64,000 nt of DNA from contig CAINOB010000002.1 in assembly GCA_903851365.1 (NCBI GenBank), positions 76,051 to 140,050 of the forward strand, given 5' to 3'. Of this stretch, positions 55,294 through 64,000 are shown in pieces (the stretch's first letter is position 1; every line of letters begins with the position of its first letter). Both the position numbers and the translations under genes were made by a program. Source of the stretch: an uncultured Bacteroidota bacterium. Its GTDB lineage: Bacteria; Bacteroidota; Bacteroidia; Bacteroidales; UBA12481. Under the pieces are notes generated by a model, which saw nothing but the letters and a program-made list of their open reading frames with translations, was not told where the DNA came from and made no database searches.

Positions 55294-55324
55294 CAAAGGA
55301 AATGATCTGCAGATCCTCATCAAA
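55294..55324 (-). promoter_or_regulatory. Bacteroidota promoter of the T9SS propeller gene
   Basis: Minus strand TTTG (55324-55321), 19 bp, then TTCCTTTG (55301-55294), one base from TAnnTTTG. Start of transcription near 55287, 16 nt before the ATG at 55271. Confidence 0.6.
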
Positions 55325-55388
55325 GGAGAAAATGATAAGCGGAAGAATATTGTGATAAGCGGTTGCAGGCTGAGATTTTCTGGGATGC

Positions 55389-56111
55389 CTACTTCATATC
55401 CTTCAGTTTTCCGGCAAACCTGCGGCTGATTTCAAGGGGTTCGGATAGGTTTTTCAGATGAACCAGATGATGGTTGCCGGGGTGCTTTTCTATGCGTTCA
55501 ACATGATCGGTATTAATGATGAACGACCGGTGAATCCTTATAAAGTGATTGGCGGGAAGTTCTTCCAGCCATTTTTTCATCGTTTTTAAAACCAGGCACT
55601 GCTTGCCTTCCAGGGTAACAAGCCTGGAGTAATTCCCGACCGGTGAAATGCGGACAATAGAGCTTATCTTAATAAATGTTGAGGTGGAATTTGTCAGCTG
55701 CACATGAATGCTGTCATTATATTCAAAGACTTTTGCGACCTCCTTTTGTCCGGTTTTATTATTCATTATCCTCTCAACGGATATTTTCAGCCGCTCGGGA
55801 CTAACCGGTTTTAACAGGTAATCCGCTGCATTGACCTCAAAGGCATGCACGGCATATTCGTCATAGGCGGTAACAAAAATGACCGGGATGGAACTATCGA
55901 TCAGCTCCAGCAAGTCGAAGCCTGTTTCTCCGCCAAGCTGAATATCGAGAAAAATCAAATCTGGCTTTAGCTCCCTGATCACCTCAACCGCTTGATTACA
56001 GGAGCCTGCTTCTCCAATAATGGTGATTCCCGGATGCGACTCGAGTAACTTTTTCAGGTTAACCCTTGCCAGCCTTTCATCATCAACAATAATTGCCCTT
56101 AATGCAGCCAT
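55389..56111 (-). CDS. LytTR-family response regulator
   Basis: Start set at 56111 (MAALRAIIVDDERLARVN), 1 nt after the kinase stop; an in-frame start 12 codons upstream overlaps the kinase gene. 240 residues. Receiver domain 1-125 with phosphoacceptor Asp56 (DLIFLDIQLG), DDE at 10-12 and Lys in LLKPV. LytTR DNA-binding domain about 140-240 (IVRISPVGNYSRLVTLEG, HFIRIHRSFIINTDHVERIEKH). Partner of the adjacent histidine kinase. Confidence 0.93.
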   Translation of the reverse strand: MAALRAIIVDDERLARVNLKKLLESHPGITIIGEAGSCNQAVEVIRELKPDLIFLDIQLGGETGFDLLELIDSSIPVIFVTAYDEYAVHAFEVNAADYLLKPVSPERLKISVERIMNNKTGQKEVAKVFEYNDSIHVQLTNSTSTFIKISSIVRISPVGNYSRLVTLEGKQCLVLKTMKKWLEELPANHFIRIHRSFIINTDHVERIEKHPGNHHLVHLKNLSEPLEISRRFAGKLKDMK

Positions 56112-56112
56112 T

Positions 56113-57183
56113 TTATATTCTGATGTTTCGGAGCTCAATCGAGGCAATCACCCAGCCATCTTCCTCTGTGAGCGAGAAGGAATAATTATCGCCATATAAT
56201 AAGGCGAGCCTGTTTTTAATGTTTTCAATTCCATTGCCGGTGCCATCTGCATTCTTCTGATCGGGAGCCGTTGCCTTCACTAACTTGCCGGTATTGGAAA
56301 CTTTAATTAAAAGCACCTTGTTGAACCATTTAGCTGATAGACGGATAATCAATTTTTGATCCCTGGTTTTCATGCCGAACTTCACGGCGTTTTCAACCAG
56401 AAGGTGGATCACAAAGGAAGGGATCATCACCTGGCTGATGGCGGGGTCGGCAGAAATTTCAAATTCAAACTCCTCCTCGAACCGTATTTTCTGGATTTCC
56501 AGATATTTTACTACCGCCTGGATCTCCTTTTCGATGGTTATTGTTTGCTCCTGTTTGTTCAATGTGTAGCGATAATAATCCGACATTTCCACGATCAGTT
56601 TCTTTGCTTTATCAGCATTTTCGTCGACTAAAGCATGGATGGAATTAAGCACATTAAATAAAAAATGCGGATTGATCTGGTACTGGAGCATTTTCAACTG
56701 CACCTCCTTGGTTAAAGTCTCCGCTTTGTGCACAGCTTCCCTTTGTATGTTGTATTGAATCCAGAGGCGGGTAAGGTAAAATGTGGCACTCAGAAATAAC
56801 AGGGCGGCAGCGCATGCGGGGGTGTATTTTTCAATCACATCCAGGGTAACCGGGGCAATTTTTTTGTTCCAGAGCGTGGTTTCAAGCCAGGTGGTTAAAA
56901 GCTTGATCAGGGTGGGACCAAAAACCGCAAAAACGATCATCAATAATATTAGCAGGACGGTCTGTTTCCTTTCTATGGCCCACCGATAGCTGTATATAAT
57001 CAGGAAAACCATCGGCAGGAAAGAGATGAATTCAAACAGATGACTAAACAGGATATTGTTTGTTTTTTCAAGAGACGGCGGCGTCCAGGCAAACCAATCC
57101 AGCATCCTCGTTAAGATCAGTAAAACCAGAACTCCGGTCAGGTTGAAAAAATAGGGGTATTTGTAGTAAATCCTTTTGAGCAT
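56113..57183 (-). CDS. LytS-like sensor histidine kinase
   Basis: 356 residues. Four membrane helices in about the first 140 residues, then His_kinase domain with phosphorylated His173 in QINPHFLFNVLNSIHALVDE and ATP-binding HLLVENAVKFGM (N-box) and NGIENIKNRLALLYG. No extra sensor domain, so the membrane part is probably the input. It is directly upstream of the LytTR regulator, and tandem palindromes lie about 65 bp upstream of its start. Confidence 0.93.
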   Translation of the reverse strand: MLKRIYYKYPYFFNLTGVLVLLILTRMLDWFAWTPPSLEKTNNILFSHLFEFISFLPMVFLIIYSYRWAIERKQTVLLILLMIVFAVFGPTLIKLLTTWLETTLWNKKIAPVTLDVIEKYTPACAAALLFLSATFYLTRLWIQYNIQREAVHKAETLTKEVQLKMLQYQINPHFLFNVLNSIHALVDENADKAKKLIVEMSDYYRYTLNKQEQTITIEKEIQAVVKYLEIQKIRFEEEFEFEISADPAISQVMIPSFVIHLLVENAVKFGMKTRDQKLIIRLSAKWFNKVLLIKVSNTGKLVKATAPDQKNADGTGNGIENIKNRLALLYGDNYSFSLTEEDGWVIASIELRNIRI

Positions 57184-57246
57184 CTTTTGGTCTCTGAATC
57201 AAAATTAATCATTCAGCCTCCCCGATCAAATATTTATATGATTAGC

Positions 57247-57277
57247 GGTTAATTAACCTGATAAAAGGTTAATTAAC
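57247..57277. repeat. Tandem GTTAATTAAC palindromes between fucosidase and kinase genes
   Basis: GGTTAATTAACC (57247-57258) and GGTTAATTAAC (57267-57277) are two copies of the palindrome GTTAATTAAC with starts spaced 20 bp, close to two helical turns. They lie about 65 bp upstream of the kinase start and cover the TAA (57269-57271) of the fucosidase. A candidate operator for the LytTR pair. Confidence 0.5.
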
Positions 57278-58633
57278 TATCTGGGCTATCAGGGCAATAT
57301 CAGCAGCTGAACCTTTGATCGTCAGCTCGATGATTACGTCATTTTCATTCAGGTAATCAGCCGGGACTTGAAAAGTATATTTTTCCTTATTTCTTTCGAT
57401 TTTAACTACTTGAGCTGTTGGAAATATTTTCGCTGAAACTATCTCATTTTTAATAGCCGGAAGAACTATATTTTTTTGTCCGTTCAGCAGGTGTAGAAAG
57501 ATTTTATTTCCTTTTCGTGTGCTCGCAAATTCACCTTTTACCGGCAAAAATGGTCCGCCCTGAGTTCCATATATACTGCCACCATAGGTCTTTACCCAAT
57601 CACCTATTTGTTTGAAAAGATTGATCTGTACCTGCTCAACACTTCCGTCGGGCGAAGGGGCCATATCCAATAAATAGTTGCCGTTTCGACCTGCTATTTT
57701 TACCAGTGTTTGAATACATTCTTTAGCTGATTTAAATTCCATTTTGGAATTATAGGAGTAGTTCGGATAGGCAACGCTTGAACAAAACTCCCAGGGACCT
57801 TTGTAATATAAGTTTTCCCATTCTTTACCTCCGTGATCCTCACGGCTGTGATAGTCGCCTACGTTTTTTTCAAAATCCCAGCCGTCATCCCACTGCCCAC
57901 CCACAGGCTTGAACGGCATCTGCAGCCGCGACATGATAATATTGGCATCAAGGGATTTCAGATAATCAGATAATTGCTTGCGATATTTTGGATTATCGTA
58001 CCACTCTGAATGCCAGAATCCATCGAACCAGAAATTCTTGGTATGATATTTTTGAATCAGTTCGGCGCATTGTTTTTTCACAAATTCAAAATAGGAATCC
58101 ATTCCCCCTTTAACCAGGGGGATATCTTTTGCTCCAACCCCATACATATGAGGCCAGGCGTTTTCATGGAGATCAGCAATGGAATAGTAGGTGCAGAAAG
58201 TGATGCCATTTTTCTCACATGCCTCCGATAATTGTTTGCAGATATCGCGGCCATAGGGAGTATTCATGATATTAAAATCGGTTGCTTTTGTATCCCACAG
58301 ACAGAAACCGTCGTGATGTTTAGGCACAAAAACGATATACTTCATGCCCGCATTTTTCGCAATGCGAACCCAGGCTTCTGCGTCGAACTTTGTAGGATTA
58401 AATTCCTTACACAGCTTAATGTATTTTTCAGCCGGTACCTCACCTCCCCAGCTCCAGCCAATTTCCTGATCAATGGCACCGAGTGGGGTCCAATGAATGA
58501 ACATACCAAACCGCGCGTCGGTGAACCATTTTACCTCATTTTTAAGCGGGTAGTTCATTTCCCCGGATTGGGAAAAGGTCACTGAAAAGCTTGTGATCAG
58601 GACCCCAAAAATAGTCAGGATAGATTTATTCAT
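57269..58633 (-). CDS. GH29 alpha-L-fucosidase
   Basis: 454 residues, signal peptide to about 21. WFTDARFGMFIHWTPLGAI and MKYIVFVPKHHDGFCLWDTK are GH29 signatures; the nucleophile is Asp204 in FWFDGFWHSEW. A C-terminal beta-sandwich (about 360-454) completes the fold. Retaining enzymes that remove alpha-L-fucose. It lies 22 bp after the ferredoxin gene in an operon with the PSD-like lipoprotein. Confidence 0.93.
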   Translation of the reverse strand: MNKSILTIFGVLITSFSVTFSQSGEMNYPLKNEVKWFTDARFGMFIHWTPLGAIDQEIGWSWGGEVPAEKYIKLCKEFNPTKFDAEAWVRIAKNAGMKYIVFVPKHHDGFCLWDTKATDFNIMNTPYGRDICKQLSEACEKNGITFCTYYSIADLHENAWPHMYGVGAKDIPLVKGGMDSYFEFVKKQCAELIQKYHTKNFWFDGFWHSEWYDNPKYRKQLSDYLKSLDANIIMSRLQMPFKPVGGQWDDGWDFEKNVGDYHSREDHGGKEWENLYYKGPWEFCSSVAYPNYSYNSKMEFKSAKECIQTLVKIAGRNGNYLLDMAPSPDGSVEQVQINLFKQIGDWVKTYGGSIYGTQGGPFLPVKGEFASTRKGNKIFLHLLNGQKNIVLPAIKNEIVSAKIFPTAQVVKIERNKEKYTFQVPADYLNENDVIIELTIKGSAADIALIAQIVN

Positions 58634-58655
58634 GTAAGTAAAGATTTGATAGGGT

Positions 58656-59252
58656 TCACTTCATATTAATTATCGGTGGAAATATATACGCCGGATGGAT
58701 TCTATCGCGCATTTTTTTTATCAGCGGTTTTTCTCCGAATTTCTTAAATATTTGGAACGTGCTGAAAAAATAGACTAATTTCTCAAATATAAATACCGCA
58801 GGAGCATAGCCGATTCCCCATATTAGAAGTGATATTATGGATTTTACGATCTTAATATCGGGAATGAAATTGATTGAAAAAAGTTTAATTATCCAATCAT
58901 CATAGGGTAGAAAAAGCAATATAATTGCCCCAATCAGACTGATCACCGGCAACTCAAAAACTCTCGCCGGGCAAGAGTAAACACACCGTAAACATCCTTT
59001 GCAATGCCTGTTTCTGCGGGGATTATTCTTCATCACGGTGATGGCTTTGTTTGGGCATAATTCCACGCAAATATTACACCCGTTACACTGACTGGAACTC
59101 ACGAGTGACCGGGCTATTATTTTCCGGCCGATTAACTGATAGGCGAAGGCCAGTATTTTAGTCAGAACAGGCGCATTTTGCAAAGGCTGAGTTTGCGATT
59201 CCAGCTGATACTGCTGAAACTTATGCGAGATCCTGGATTTGATTCTGTTCAT
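58656..59252 (-). CDS. EFR1-like 4Fe-4S ferredoxin with membrane segments
   Basis: 198 residues. Two 4Fe-4S motifs: CNGCNICVELCP and CKGCLRCVYSCP. Downstream are two hydrophobic segments (SLIGAIILLFLPYDDWII and SIISLLIWGIGYAPAVFIF), so it is probably membrane-bound. The flavodoxin domain usual in EFR1 proteins is missing. Sits 11 bp after the PSD-like gene. A redox partner is not visible here. Confidence 0.85.
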   Translation of the reverse strand: MNRIKSRISHKFQQYQLESQTQPLQNAPVLTKILAFAYQLIGRKIIARSLVSSSQCNGCNICVELCPNKAITVMKNNPRRNRHCKGCLRCVYSCPARVFELPVISLIGAIILLFLPYDDWIIKLFSINFIPDIKIVKSIISLLIWGIGYAPAVFIFEKLVYFFSTFQIFKKFGEKPLIKKMRDRIHPAYIFPPIINMK

Positions 59253-59263
59253 TCAGCCTGTAA

Positions 59264-60553
59264 TTAAAATGAAGCACCCGATCCGGTCATTGCGCCGTAT
59301 TTTTCTCCCATAAGTATATGTTTATAGGATTGTGGGTTATTGTCTTCCGTAGCTGCCTGCAATGCAAATCCCGCTTTTTTCTGAAAAATCATTACAATAT
59401 CGGATCCTCCAAACAAAAAACAACCTAACATATCTCCCTTTTTTACTCTCGTACCTACCTGAACATTCTTCTCAAAATTCACCGAGCATATCTGCGACAT
59501 ACCAAGGGGAAGGATGGCTACCAAACCAAATTCCTCCGTATCGATAATTACACACCCCCTGGTTTCAATCGCCTGCCAGCCAGGAACGGTGGCATCAAAC
59601 ATATATCTTTCAATGGTTTTATCCCAGGTAAGAATTCCCCCGACAGCCTCTTCATCGGCAATGTTCCGGACTTCCTTTATTACTCCGCTTACCGGAAAAT
59701 GGTACCGGTGATAATCCTGAACATCAAGAAAGGTGTGAGTCATTATTCCATCAGCAAATGCATTTTTGTAATTGCTGTCTTCCCCGATTAATTTTACAAT
59801 CGAGGTTAGTGTTCCGGATTTAATTGGCACCCCCTCCTTTAATACAATATGCGAAGTGGAATCTATCTGCCATACTCCCTGCGGCTTTGCATCTGCCGGT
59901 GATGTTACCACACGAGAATCATCAGGAGAATCAATCGGGCGCATATCCGGAGACTTAAGATATCTGGCAAAAAACTGATTGAATGATTTCCATTTCGAAG
60001 GATCCTCATACCAACCGCTACTTAACCCGAATTTATTGTCAGCCAGGGCCATTTGATAATACTCCTCTTTCCACGACTCGGGTTTATCCAGATATAAGCC
60101 CCAGGCTTTATTGAAACTGATCAGCCAATCGCTATAAGGTTTTACATATTGAAGGGAATTATTGTAAAATCCCTGGCCTTCCAACTCGGTAAGTGGCTGG
60201 TCATTGATAAAGTAGAAATAGTCTAAACTCTGATCTATTTTATCGTACAATGAAGAGTATTTCGGTGTTGGAATAATACTAAAGGGCATGGCTGTCTCGG
60301 CCCAGGTAACAAACTCATAATATTCGTCAAGCGTTTGCGCCGGATTGGTAATTTTATCCGGATTGATAATCTTTGCCTGGTCTATCGACTTGATCAGCAT
60401 AGATTTAATATTTGGATTGCTATTAACAATGCTCACAAGGGCTGCTGTTTGTTCACCATACTTATCGGCCGGATCATCGCGACGACAGGATATCTGAACC
60501 CCTGTAATGAATATAAATCCCAGGGTAATTAAAAGCGTTGTCCTTTTTCTCAT
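59264..60553 (-). CDS. Phosphatidylserine decarboxylase-like lipoprotein
   Basis: 429 residues. Lipoprotein signal with QISC (Cys23). The C-terminal half is PSD-like: MTHTFLDVQDYHRYHFPVSG with the conserved His, CVIIDTEEFGLVAILPLGM, and KKGDMLGCFLFGGSDIVMIF. In PSDs the chain is cut between Gly and Ser of GGS(T) to form a pyruvoyl group; GGSD keeps the Gly-Ser pair. The N-terminal 200 residues are an added helical domain (ESWKEEYYQMALADNKFGL). A surface or periplasmic enzyme acting on a non-phospholipid substrate is possible. First gene of the ferredoxin-fucosidase operon. Confidence 0.75.
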   Translation of the reverse strand: MRKRTTLLITLGFIFITGVQISCRRDDPADKYGEQTAALVSIVNSNPNIKSMLIKSIDQAKIINPDKITNPAQTLDEYYEFVTWAETAMPFSIIPTPKYSSLYDKIDQSLDYFYFINDQPLTELEGQGFYNNSLQYVKPYSDWLISFNKAWGLYLDKPESWKEEYYQMALADNKFGLSSGWYEDPSKWKSFNQFFARYLKSPDMRPIDSPDDSRVVTSPADAKPQGVWQIDSTSHIVLKEGVPIKSGTLTSIVKLIGEDSNYKNAFADGIMTHTFLDVQDYHRYHFPVSGVIKEVRNIADEEAVGGILTWDKTIERYMFDATVPGWQAIETRGCVIIDTEEFGLVAILPLGMSQICSVNFEKNVQVGTRVKKGDMLGCFLFGGSDIVMIFQKKAGFALQAATEDNNPQSYKHILMGEKYGAMTGSGASF

Positions 60554-60642
60554 CTTATATCAGTTTGATTTTGACCTTACGAAGTTAAAGTAATGATTAG
60601 TTTTAGAATGTTATTCGACTAGTAAACCAGAGATACTGTCAA

Positions 60643-63525
60643 ATGAAATCAAATCTTCAAAAAGTAATGGCACTCGGCATTTTGCTGGGCATAAACTGTT
60701 TACTGAGTTTTTCGGTAGCTCAGACCGCCGAAAATAAAATCAGGATTTACAACCATCCGATGAATCCGCGCGAGCATCCCGATGATAGCCGCCGATCGGT
60801 AAAACCTCCGGATGCCGCAACTTTTGGAAACAAGATCCAGTTTATGGCCTTGCGCAGCCTGGATGATAATTATGTAAAACAGCTCGACCAGTATACCATA
60901 AAATATGGCCTCGGTGATATCATATGGCCCTCGTGGCCCCTGGTTTTCCGGAAAGATGTTGCCGAAATAACACAGGAACTGAAAAGAAGGAATCTTTATC
61001 TTTTTGATATCTGGGGATACGTGCCGGGTTCAGGTCCGGGTGGTTACTGGCAGCAATTTGCGGTACCCAAAAAAACACTTGGCATCTTTGAGCGTGAACT
61101 GGGCGACCACTGGCTGGGGATGGATAATGGTGAACAGGATGGCCGTTATGTTGGAGGATTTGCCGGACAGATGGTTCCGGTGGGCGGGAGCCGTGAAAAG
61201 CAATATCTGAATTTTCAGAACCATTTTCAGGGATTGACCGACAGGCTCGGCAACAAAATGGCGACGCTGGTTTCATTGAATTTCGGACATTATTTTCTGA
61301 AAGAAGGGGTATACACGATGATCGGGGCCGAGACTGCCCAGGGACTTCCCAATGATCAGGTCTATTATTCGTTTATCCGGGGGGCCGGCAAACAATACGG
61401 TGTTCCCTGGTTTGGGAATGCGTCGGTATGGAACCGGTGGGGATATAAAAATTATGTCGGAAATACGGCGGATAACGGAGGCGAAAAGGAAGGAACCAGT
61501 CTGAGTTTATTAAAACGGCTGATGTACAGTCAGATCATGTATGATTGCGTGGCAGTGGGTTTTGAATCATCATTCCTCAATAAAAAGGAAGAGCTGAGTC
61601 CGATAGGAAAGATTCAGCAATCCGCGGTTCAATGGGTGAAAAAGAACGGCGATCCCGGAAGCCTTTATACTCCGGTGGCTGTGATGGCTGATTTCTTTTC
61701 GGGATGGTCATTCCCAAGGCACCTGTATTCAGGAAATATTTATCGGGTTTGGGGCAACCTTCCCTATGATCAGGGGGATTACCTGACCGATAATATTCTG
61801 GAACTGTTTTATCCGGGTTATCAGGATGCTTCCTATTTCCATGATGAAACCGGATTTGTTGTTCCCACTCCGTATGGCGATGTTGTGGATTGCATTTTAA
61901 GCGATTGCCCTCTCTGGCTGCTGAAACAATATCCGGTTCTGGTGATTGGCGGTCAGTTGAAAGGGGGGATGGAGATCAGGGACAAACTCGAAAATTATAT
62001 GAAATCGGGAGGTCATCTGGTTATCACCGCCGGCAGCCTCGAAAGTTTGCCCGGTGGATTGTCGGGATTAATTGCTGGCAAAGGTGGCTTCAATGTGGAG
62101 GTCAATTCATTAGTAAAAGTTAATGGTACCGATTTGAAAGAATCTTCTGCTTTTCAGGTGAAGGAACTCGTTTTGCCGGCAGGTACAAGAACTCTGGCAT
62201 CCTCCGGTAACAGGCCACTGGTGGTTGAACTGGGGGTGGGACAAGGAAAAATTACTGTTTTTGCATCGCCTTTCGGACTGGGCCAAAACCCTGTTGGCCT
62301 GCCTAAATCCACTGTTGACGTCGCACTAAAAACCCCGTTTCCTCTACTGAACCATGTAAGATTCATTCTCGATGATATATTCAGCACGGTCAAAATATTT
62401 GAAGCCGGGGCCGATCTGAGTGTAATAACCGACCGAAAGGGAGTAGGTGAATTTACCGTTTCCCTAACGAATAATTCCTGGCTTGAGAAACCTTTTCAGA
62501 TCACCTCAAAAGCTGGCAAAATTCTGAGAATTACCGAACTGCCCCTGGATTGTTCAGAACAGAAAGCTATCGGATTTCAGCCAAAAAGTGTATCAACTGT
62601 GGCCGGAAGGAATACGGGTAAAACGATAGCTGGCGGTGATATCCGGATCTTCAATATCAAAATGGAAGAGAAAGATATCGAGGATATGCCTTATATCCGT
62701 CCAGAGCCCAATCCGGTGAACCAGGGGTTAACCCTCAGGAATATTTCATCGGTGAAAGAGGAGATCCTGCTACGTCCTACTTTTTCCCAACATTTCGACA
62801 GGGTACTCATCGACTGGAAATATCTGCAGCAAAAGGACGACTCGACTCTGGCCATTGAAGCAGGATGGATCAAGCGGCAGGGCTTAAAGATAGCGGTGGA
62901 TTTTTCATCCGGATTGAACCTTTTTCCTGATCTGCGGCTGGTGAAAAACGATACGCTGGAGTATGACCGGAGTATGGAGATCATCAGATCGGTAATTGAT
63001 AAAATGGCCCTGCTGAGTGTTAGCGATTTGGTTTTAACCACCCATCGCGGCATAGAAAATAATTTCACTGGCGAGCAATTCAGTGAATCCATGAATCAAA
63101 CCCTCAGGGATCTTTGTCGGTATGCAGCTAAGCTGAACATCAATGTTAACCTTAAAATGACCACCGGCAGGAACTCCATGAATCTGGAAAAATCAGCAGC
63201 GCTGGCAAAATCTGTCGGTGAGCCCAACCTGTTTGTCGCCCCGTCGGCAGCAATTATTTTAAGCAATCCCGACCAGGTGAGTAAGGATCTCGCCATACTG
63301 AAAGGGTTGAAATACAGGATGCTGTTCGTTGCTGCACCTGAAAGGGATCTATACGGAAGCCTCTGGAACGTCAACAACCCTATAACAGGTTGGTCCGATT
63401 TAAAAACCCTTAAATTGCTGCTTTCAGCGAATCCGGAAAGCTCGCTCATTTTGGATGGCATTTACAACAGTCAGGATGAGGAATATCTGGATGTGACTGC
63501 TATCGATAATATTCAAAACAAATGA
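60643..63525 (+). CDS. Large secreted protein, putative glycoside hydrolase of unassigned family
   Basis: 960 residues, signal peptide to about 27 (SVAQ). About 30-340 look like a TIM barrel (DIIWPSWPLVFRKDVAEITQEL, LYLFDIWGYVPGSGPGGYWQQ, HWLGMDNGEQDGRY). A Rossmann/GATase-like segment follows at about 400-480 (YPVLVIGGQLKGGMEIRDKLE, GGHLVITAGSLESLPGG), as in the trimerisation domain of GH42-like enzymes. A beta domain and a second alpha/beta region end the chain. Candidate catalytic acids are DNGEQD and GAETAQG. I do not recognise the family. Coupled by ATGA to the EamA transporter. Confidence 0.6.
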   Translation: MKSNLQKVMALGILLGINCLLSFSVAQTAENKIRIYNHPMNPREHPDDSRRSVKPPDAATFGNKIQFMALRSLDDNYVKQLDQYTIKYGLGDIIWPSWPLVFRKDVAEITQELKRRNLYLFDIWGYVPGSGPGGYWQQFAVPKKTLGIFERELGDHWLGMDNGEQDGRYVGGFAGQMVPVGGSREKQYLNFQNHFQGLTDRLGNKMATLVSLNFGHYFLKEGVYTMIGAETAQGLPNDQVYYSFIRGAGKQYGVPWFGNASVWNRWGYKNYVGNTADNGGEKEGTSLSLLKRLMYSQIMYDCVAVGFESSFLNKKEELSPIGKIQQSAVQWVKKNGDPGSLYTPVAVMADFFSGWSFPRHLYSGNIYRVWGNLPYDQGDYLTDNILELFYPGYQDASYFHDETGFVVPTPYGDVVDCILSDCPLWLLKQYPVLVIGGQLKGGMEIRDKLENYMKSGGHLVITAGSLESLPGGLSGLIAGKGGFNVEVNSLVKVNGTDLKESSAFQVKELVLPAGTRTLASSGNRPLVVELGVGQGKITVFASPFGLGQNPVGLPKSTVDVALKTPFPLLNHVRFILDDIFSTVKIFEAGADLSVITDRKGVGEFTVSLTNNSWLEKPFQITSKAGKILRITELPLDCSEQKAIGFQPKSVSTVAGRNTGKTIAGGDIRIFNIKMEEKDIEDMPYIRPEPNPVNQGLTLRNISSVKEEILLRPTFSQHFDRVLIDWKYLQQKDDSTLAIEAGWIKRQGLKIAVDFSSGLNLFPDLRLVKNDTLEYDRSMEIIRSVIDKMALLSVSDLVLTTHRGIENNFTGEQFSESMNQTLRDLCRYAAKLNINVNLKMTTGRNSMNLEKSAALAKSVGEPNLFVAPSAAIILSNPDQVSKDLAILKGLKYRMLFVAAPERDLYGSLWNVNNPITGWSDLKTLKLLLSANPESSLILDGIYNSQDEEYLDVTAIDNIQNK

Positions 63526-64000
63526 TCTGGAAGAAGCGCAGGTTTCAGTTTTTCATCTTATTTCTCCTGGCCTTTATCTGGGGAAGTTCCTATATCCTGA
63601 TGAAAACCGGTTTAAAAAGTTTCTCGCACAATCAGGCGGCGGCGGTAAGGATTGTGCTGGCTTCCAGCGTGCTGATGCCAATATCGATAAAAAACCTTAA
63701 GTTTCTGAAAAAGAAGGATGTGCCTGGATTGCTCATTGCAGGGTTTTGCGGAAGCTTCATTCCGGCTTTCCTTTTCACTCTGGCTCAAACCCGTATCGAA
63801 AGTTCCCTGGCTGGCATGCTCAATTCACTCACCCCGGTGTTTACTATGTTGGTCGGGATACTTTTTTTCAAGGCCAAAACCGGATGGATGCAAATCCTTG
63901 GTCTCCTGCTGGGACTGTCGGGAGCGGTTTGGCTGATCTCGCTCGGTGAAGGGGTATCACTGGGAAACATCAATCCATATGCCTTGTTTATCGTTTTGGC
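63522..64000 (+). CDS. EamA/DMT-family transporter (N-terminal part)
   Basis: Starts at ATG 63522 in the ATGA overlap with the preceding stop and runs off the right edge. Visible: FILFLLAFIWGSSYILMK, NQAAAVRIVLASSVLMP, SSLAGMLNSLTPVFTMLVG (the conserved EamA helix) and LGLLLGLSGAVWLISLGEG, about five transmembrane helices. Family members export metabolites. Coupling to the large glycan-type gene may mean transport of its product, but this is inference. Confidence 0.9.
   Translation, partial: MIWKKRRFQFFILFLLAFIWGSSYILMKTGLKSFSHNQAAAVRIVLASSVLMPISIKNLKFLKKKDVPGLLIAGFCGSFIPAFLFTLAQTRIESSLAGMLNSLTPVFTMLVGILFFKAKTGWMQILGLLLGLSGAVWLISLGEGVSLGNINPYALFIVL

Noticed and set aside
1-64000. CRISPR array, transposase, integrase, rRNA or intact tRNA
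   Set aside because: No regularly spaced repeats, DDE or recombinase motifs, or rRNA conserved blocks were seen; only a degenerate tRNA half.
1-64000. SusC/SusD polysaccharide-utilisation pair or hybrid two-component regulator
   Set aside because: None of the long coding regions has TonB-dependent receptor or SusD features; the nearest regulators are AraC and LytTR types.

Overview
The window looks like chromosomal DNA of a free-living, polysaccharide-degrading Bacteroidota, probably Bacteroidales or Marinilabiliales-like. The reasons are type IX secretion C-terminal sorting domains, many lipoproteins with a Cys lipobox, TAnnTTTG -7 promoter boxes, GH29/GH92/GH106 enzymes and anaerobic-type sulfatases. 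Genus is inference. No rRNA, intact tRNA, CRISPR array, transposase or integrase was seen.

Layout. 1-2.1 kb: the tail of a sulfatase and a convergent six-hairpin glycosidase. 2.2-5.5 kb: an AT-rich accessory patch holding a ParD antitoxin whose ParE partner survives only as a C-terminal scar, a broken DUF6624 gene, a Bro-N protein, a PD-(D/E)xK nuclease and an Mrr-type restriction enzyme. 5.7-12.2 kb: a translationally coupled three-gene operon (SGNH acetylesterase, sulfatase, GH106 rhamnosidase). Its upstream region shares a 63-bp, 84% identical element with the glycosidase at 168-2138, so the two look like one regulon. 12.3-22.1 kb: a DUF2807 protein divergent from a minimal AraC regulator with two direct repeats, a PKD/FN3-like lipoprotein, an esterase/ceramidase-like operon, and a small wHTH-regulated membrane-protein operon. 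22.3-27.9 kb: a plus-strand operon of GH92 mannosidase, DPP IV-like peptidase and DUF418 protein. 27.9-36 kb: a T9SS-exported zinc peptidase with a CPBP protease, then a LamG protein with a 1076-residue fusion of a GH27 alpha-galactosidase and an M6-like metallopeptidase. 36-42 kb: lipoprotein, degenerate tRNA-Val, Kelch lipoprotein, DUF1207 barrel, DUF4143 ATPase bounded by an inverted repeat, and a DoxX-reductase fusion.

42.1-53.4 kb is a defence island: hsdM, a DUF1016 nuclease, a degraded wHTH fragment, hsdS, a DUF4062-GHKL-wHTH gene coupled by 4-bp overlaps on both sides, hsdR and a YgjP/DUF45 metallopeptidase, with a membrane-anchored coiled-coil-like protein behind it. 53.5-64 kb: a small membrane protein, a T9SS beta-propeller, a LytS/LytTR two-component pair beside tandem palindromes, an operon of PSD-like lipoprotein, 4Fe-4S ferredoxin and GH29 fucosidase, a large unassigned GH-like secreted protein, and the start of an EamA transporter.

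Together the metabolic genes point to outer-membrane and periplasmic breakdown of sulfated, acetylated, rhamnose-, fucose-, galactose- and mannose-containing glycans. No SusC/SusD pair is present here. The strongest candidates for new biology are the extended type I RM operon, the GH27-peptidase fusion, and the two shared or palindromic regulatory elements.
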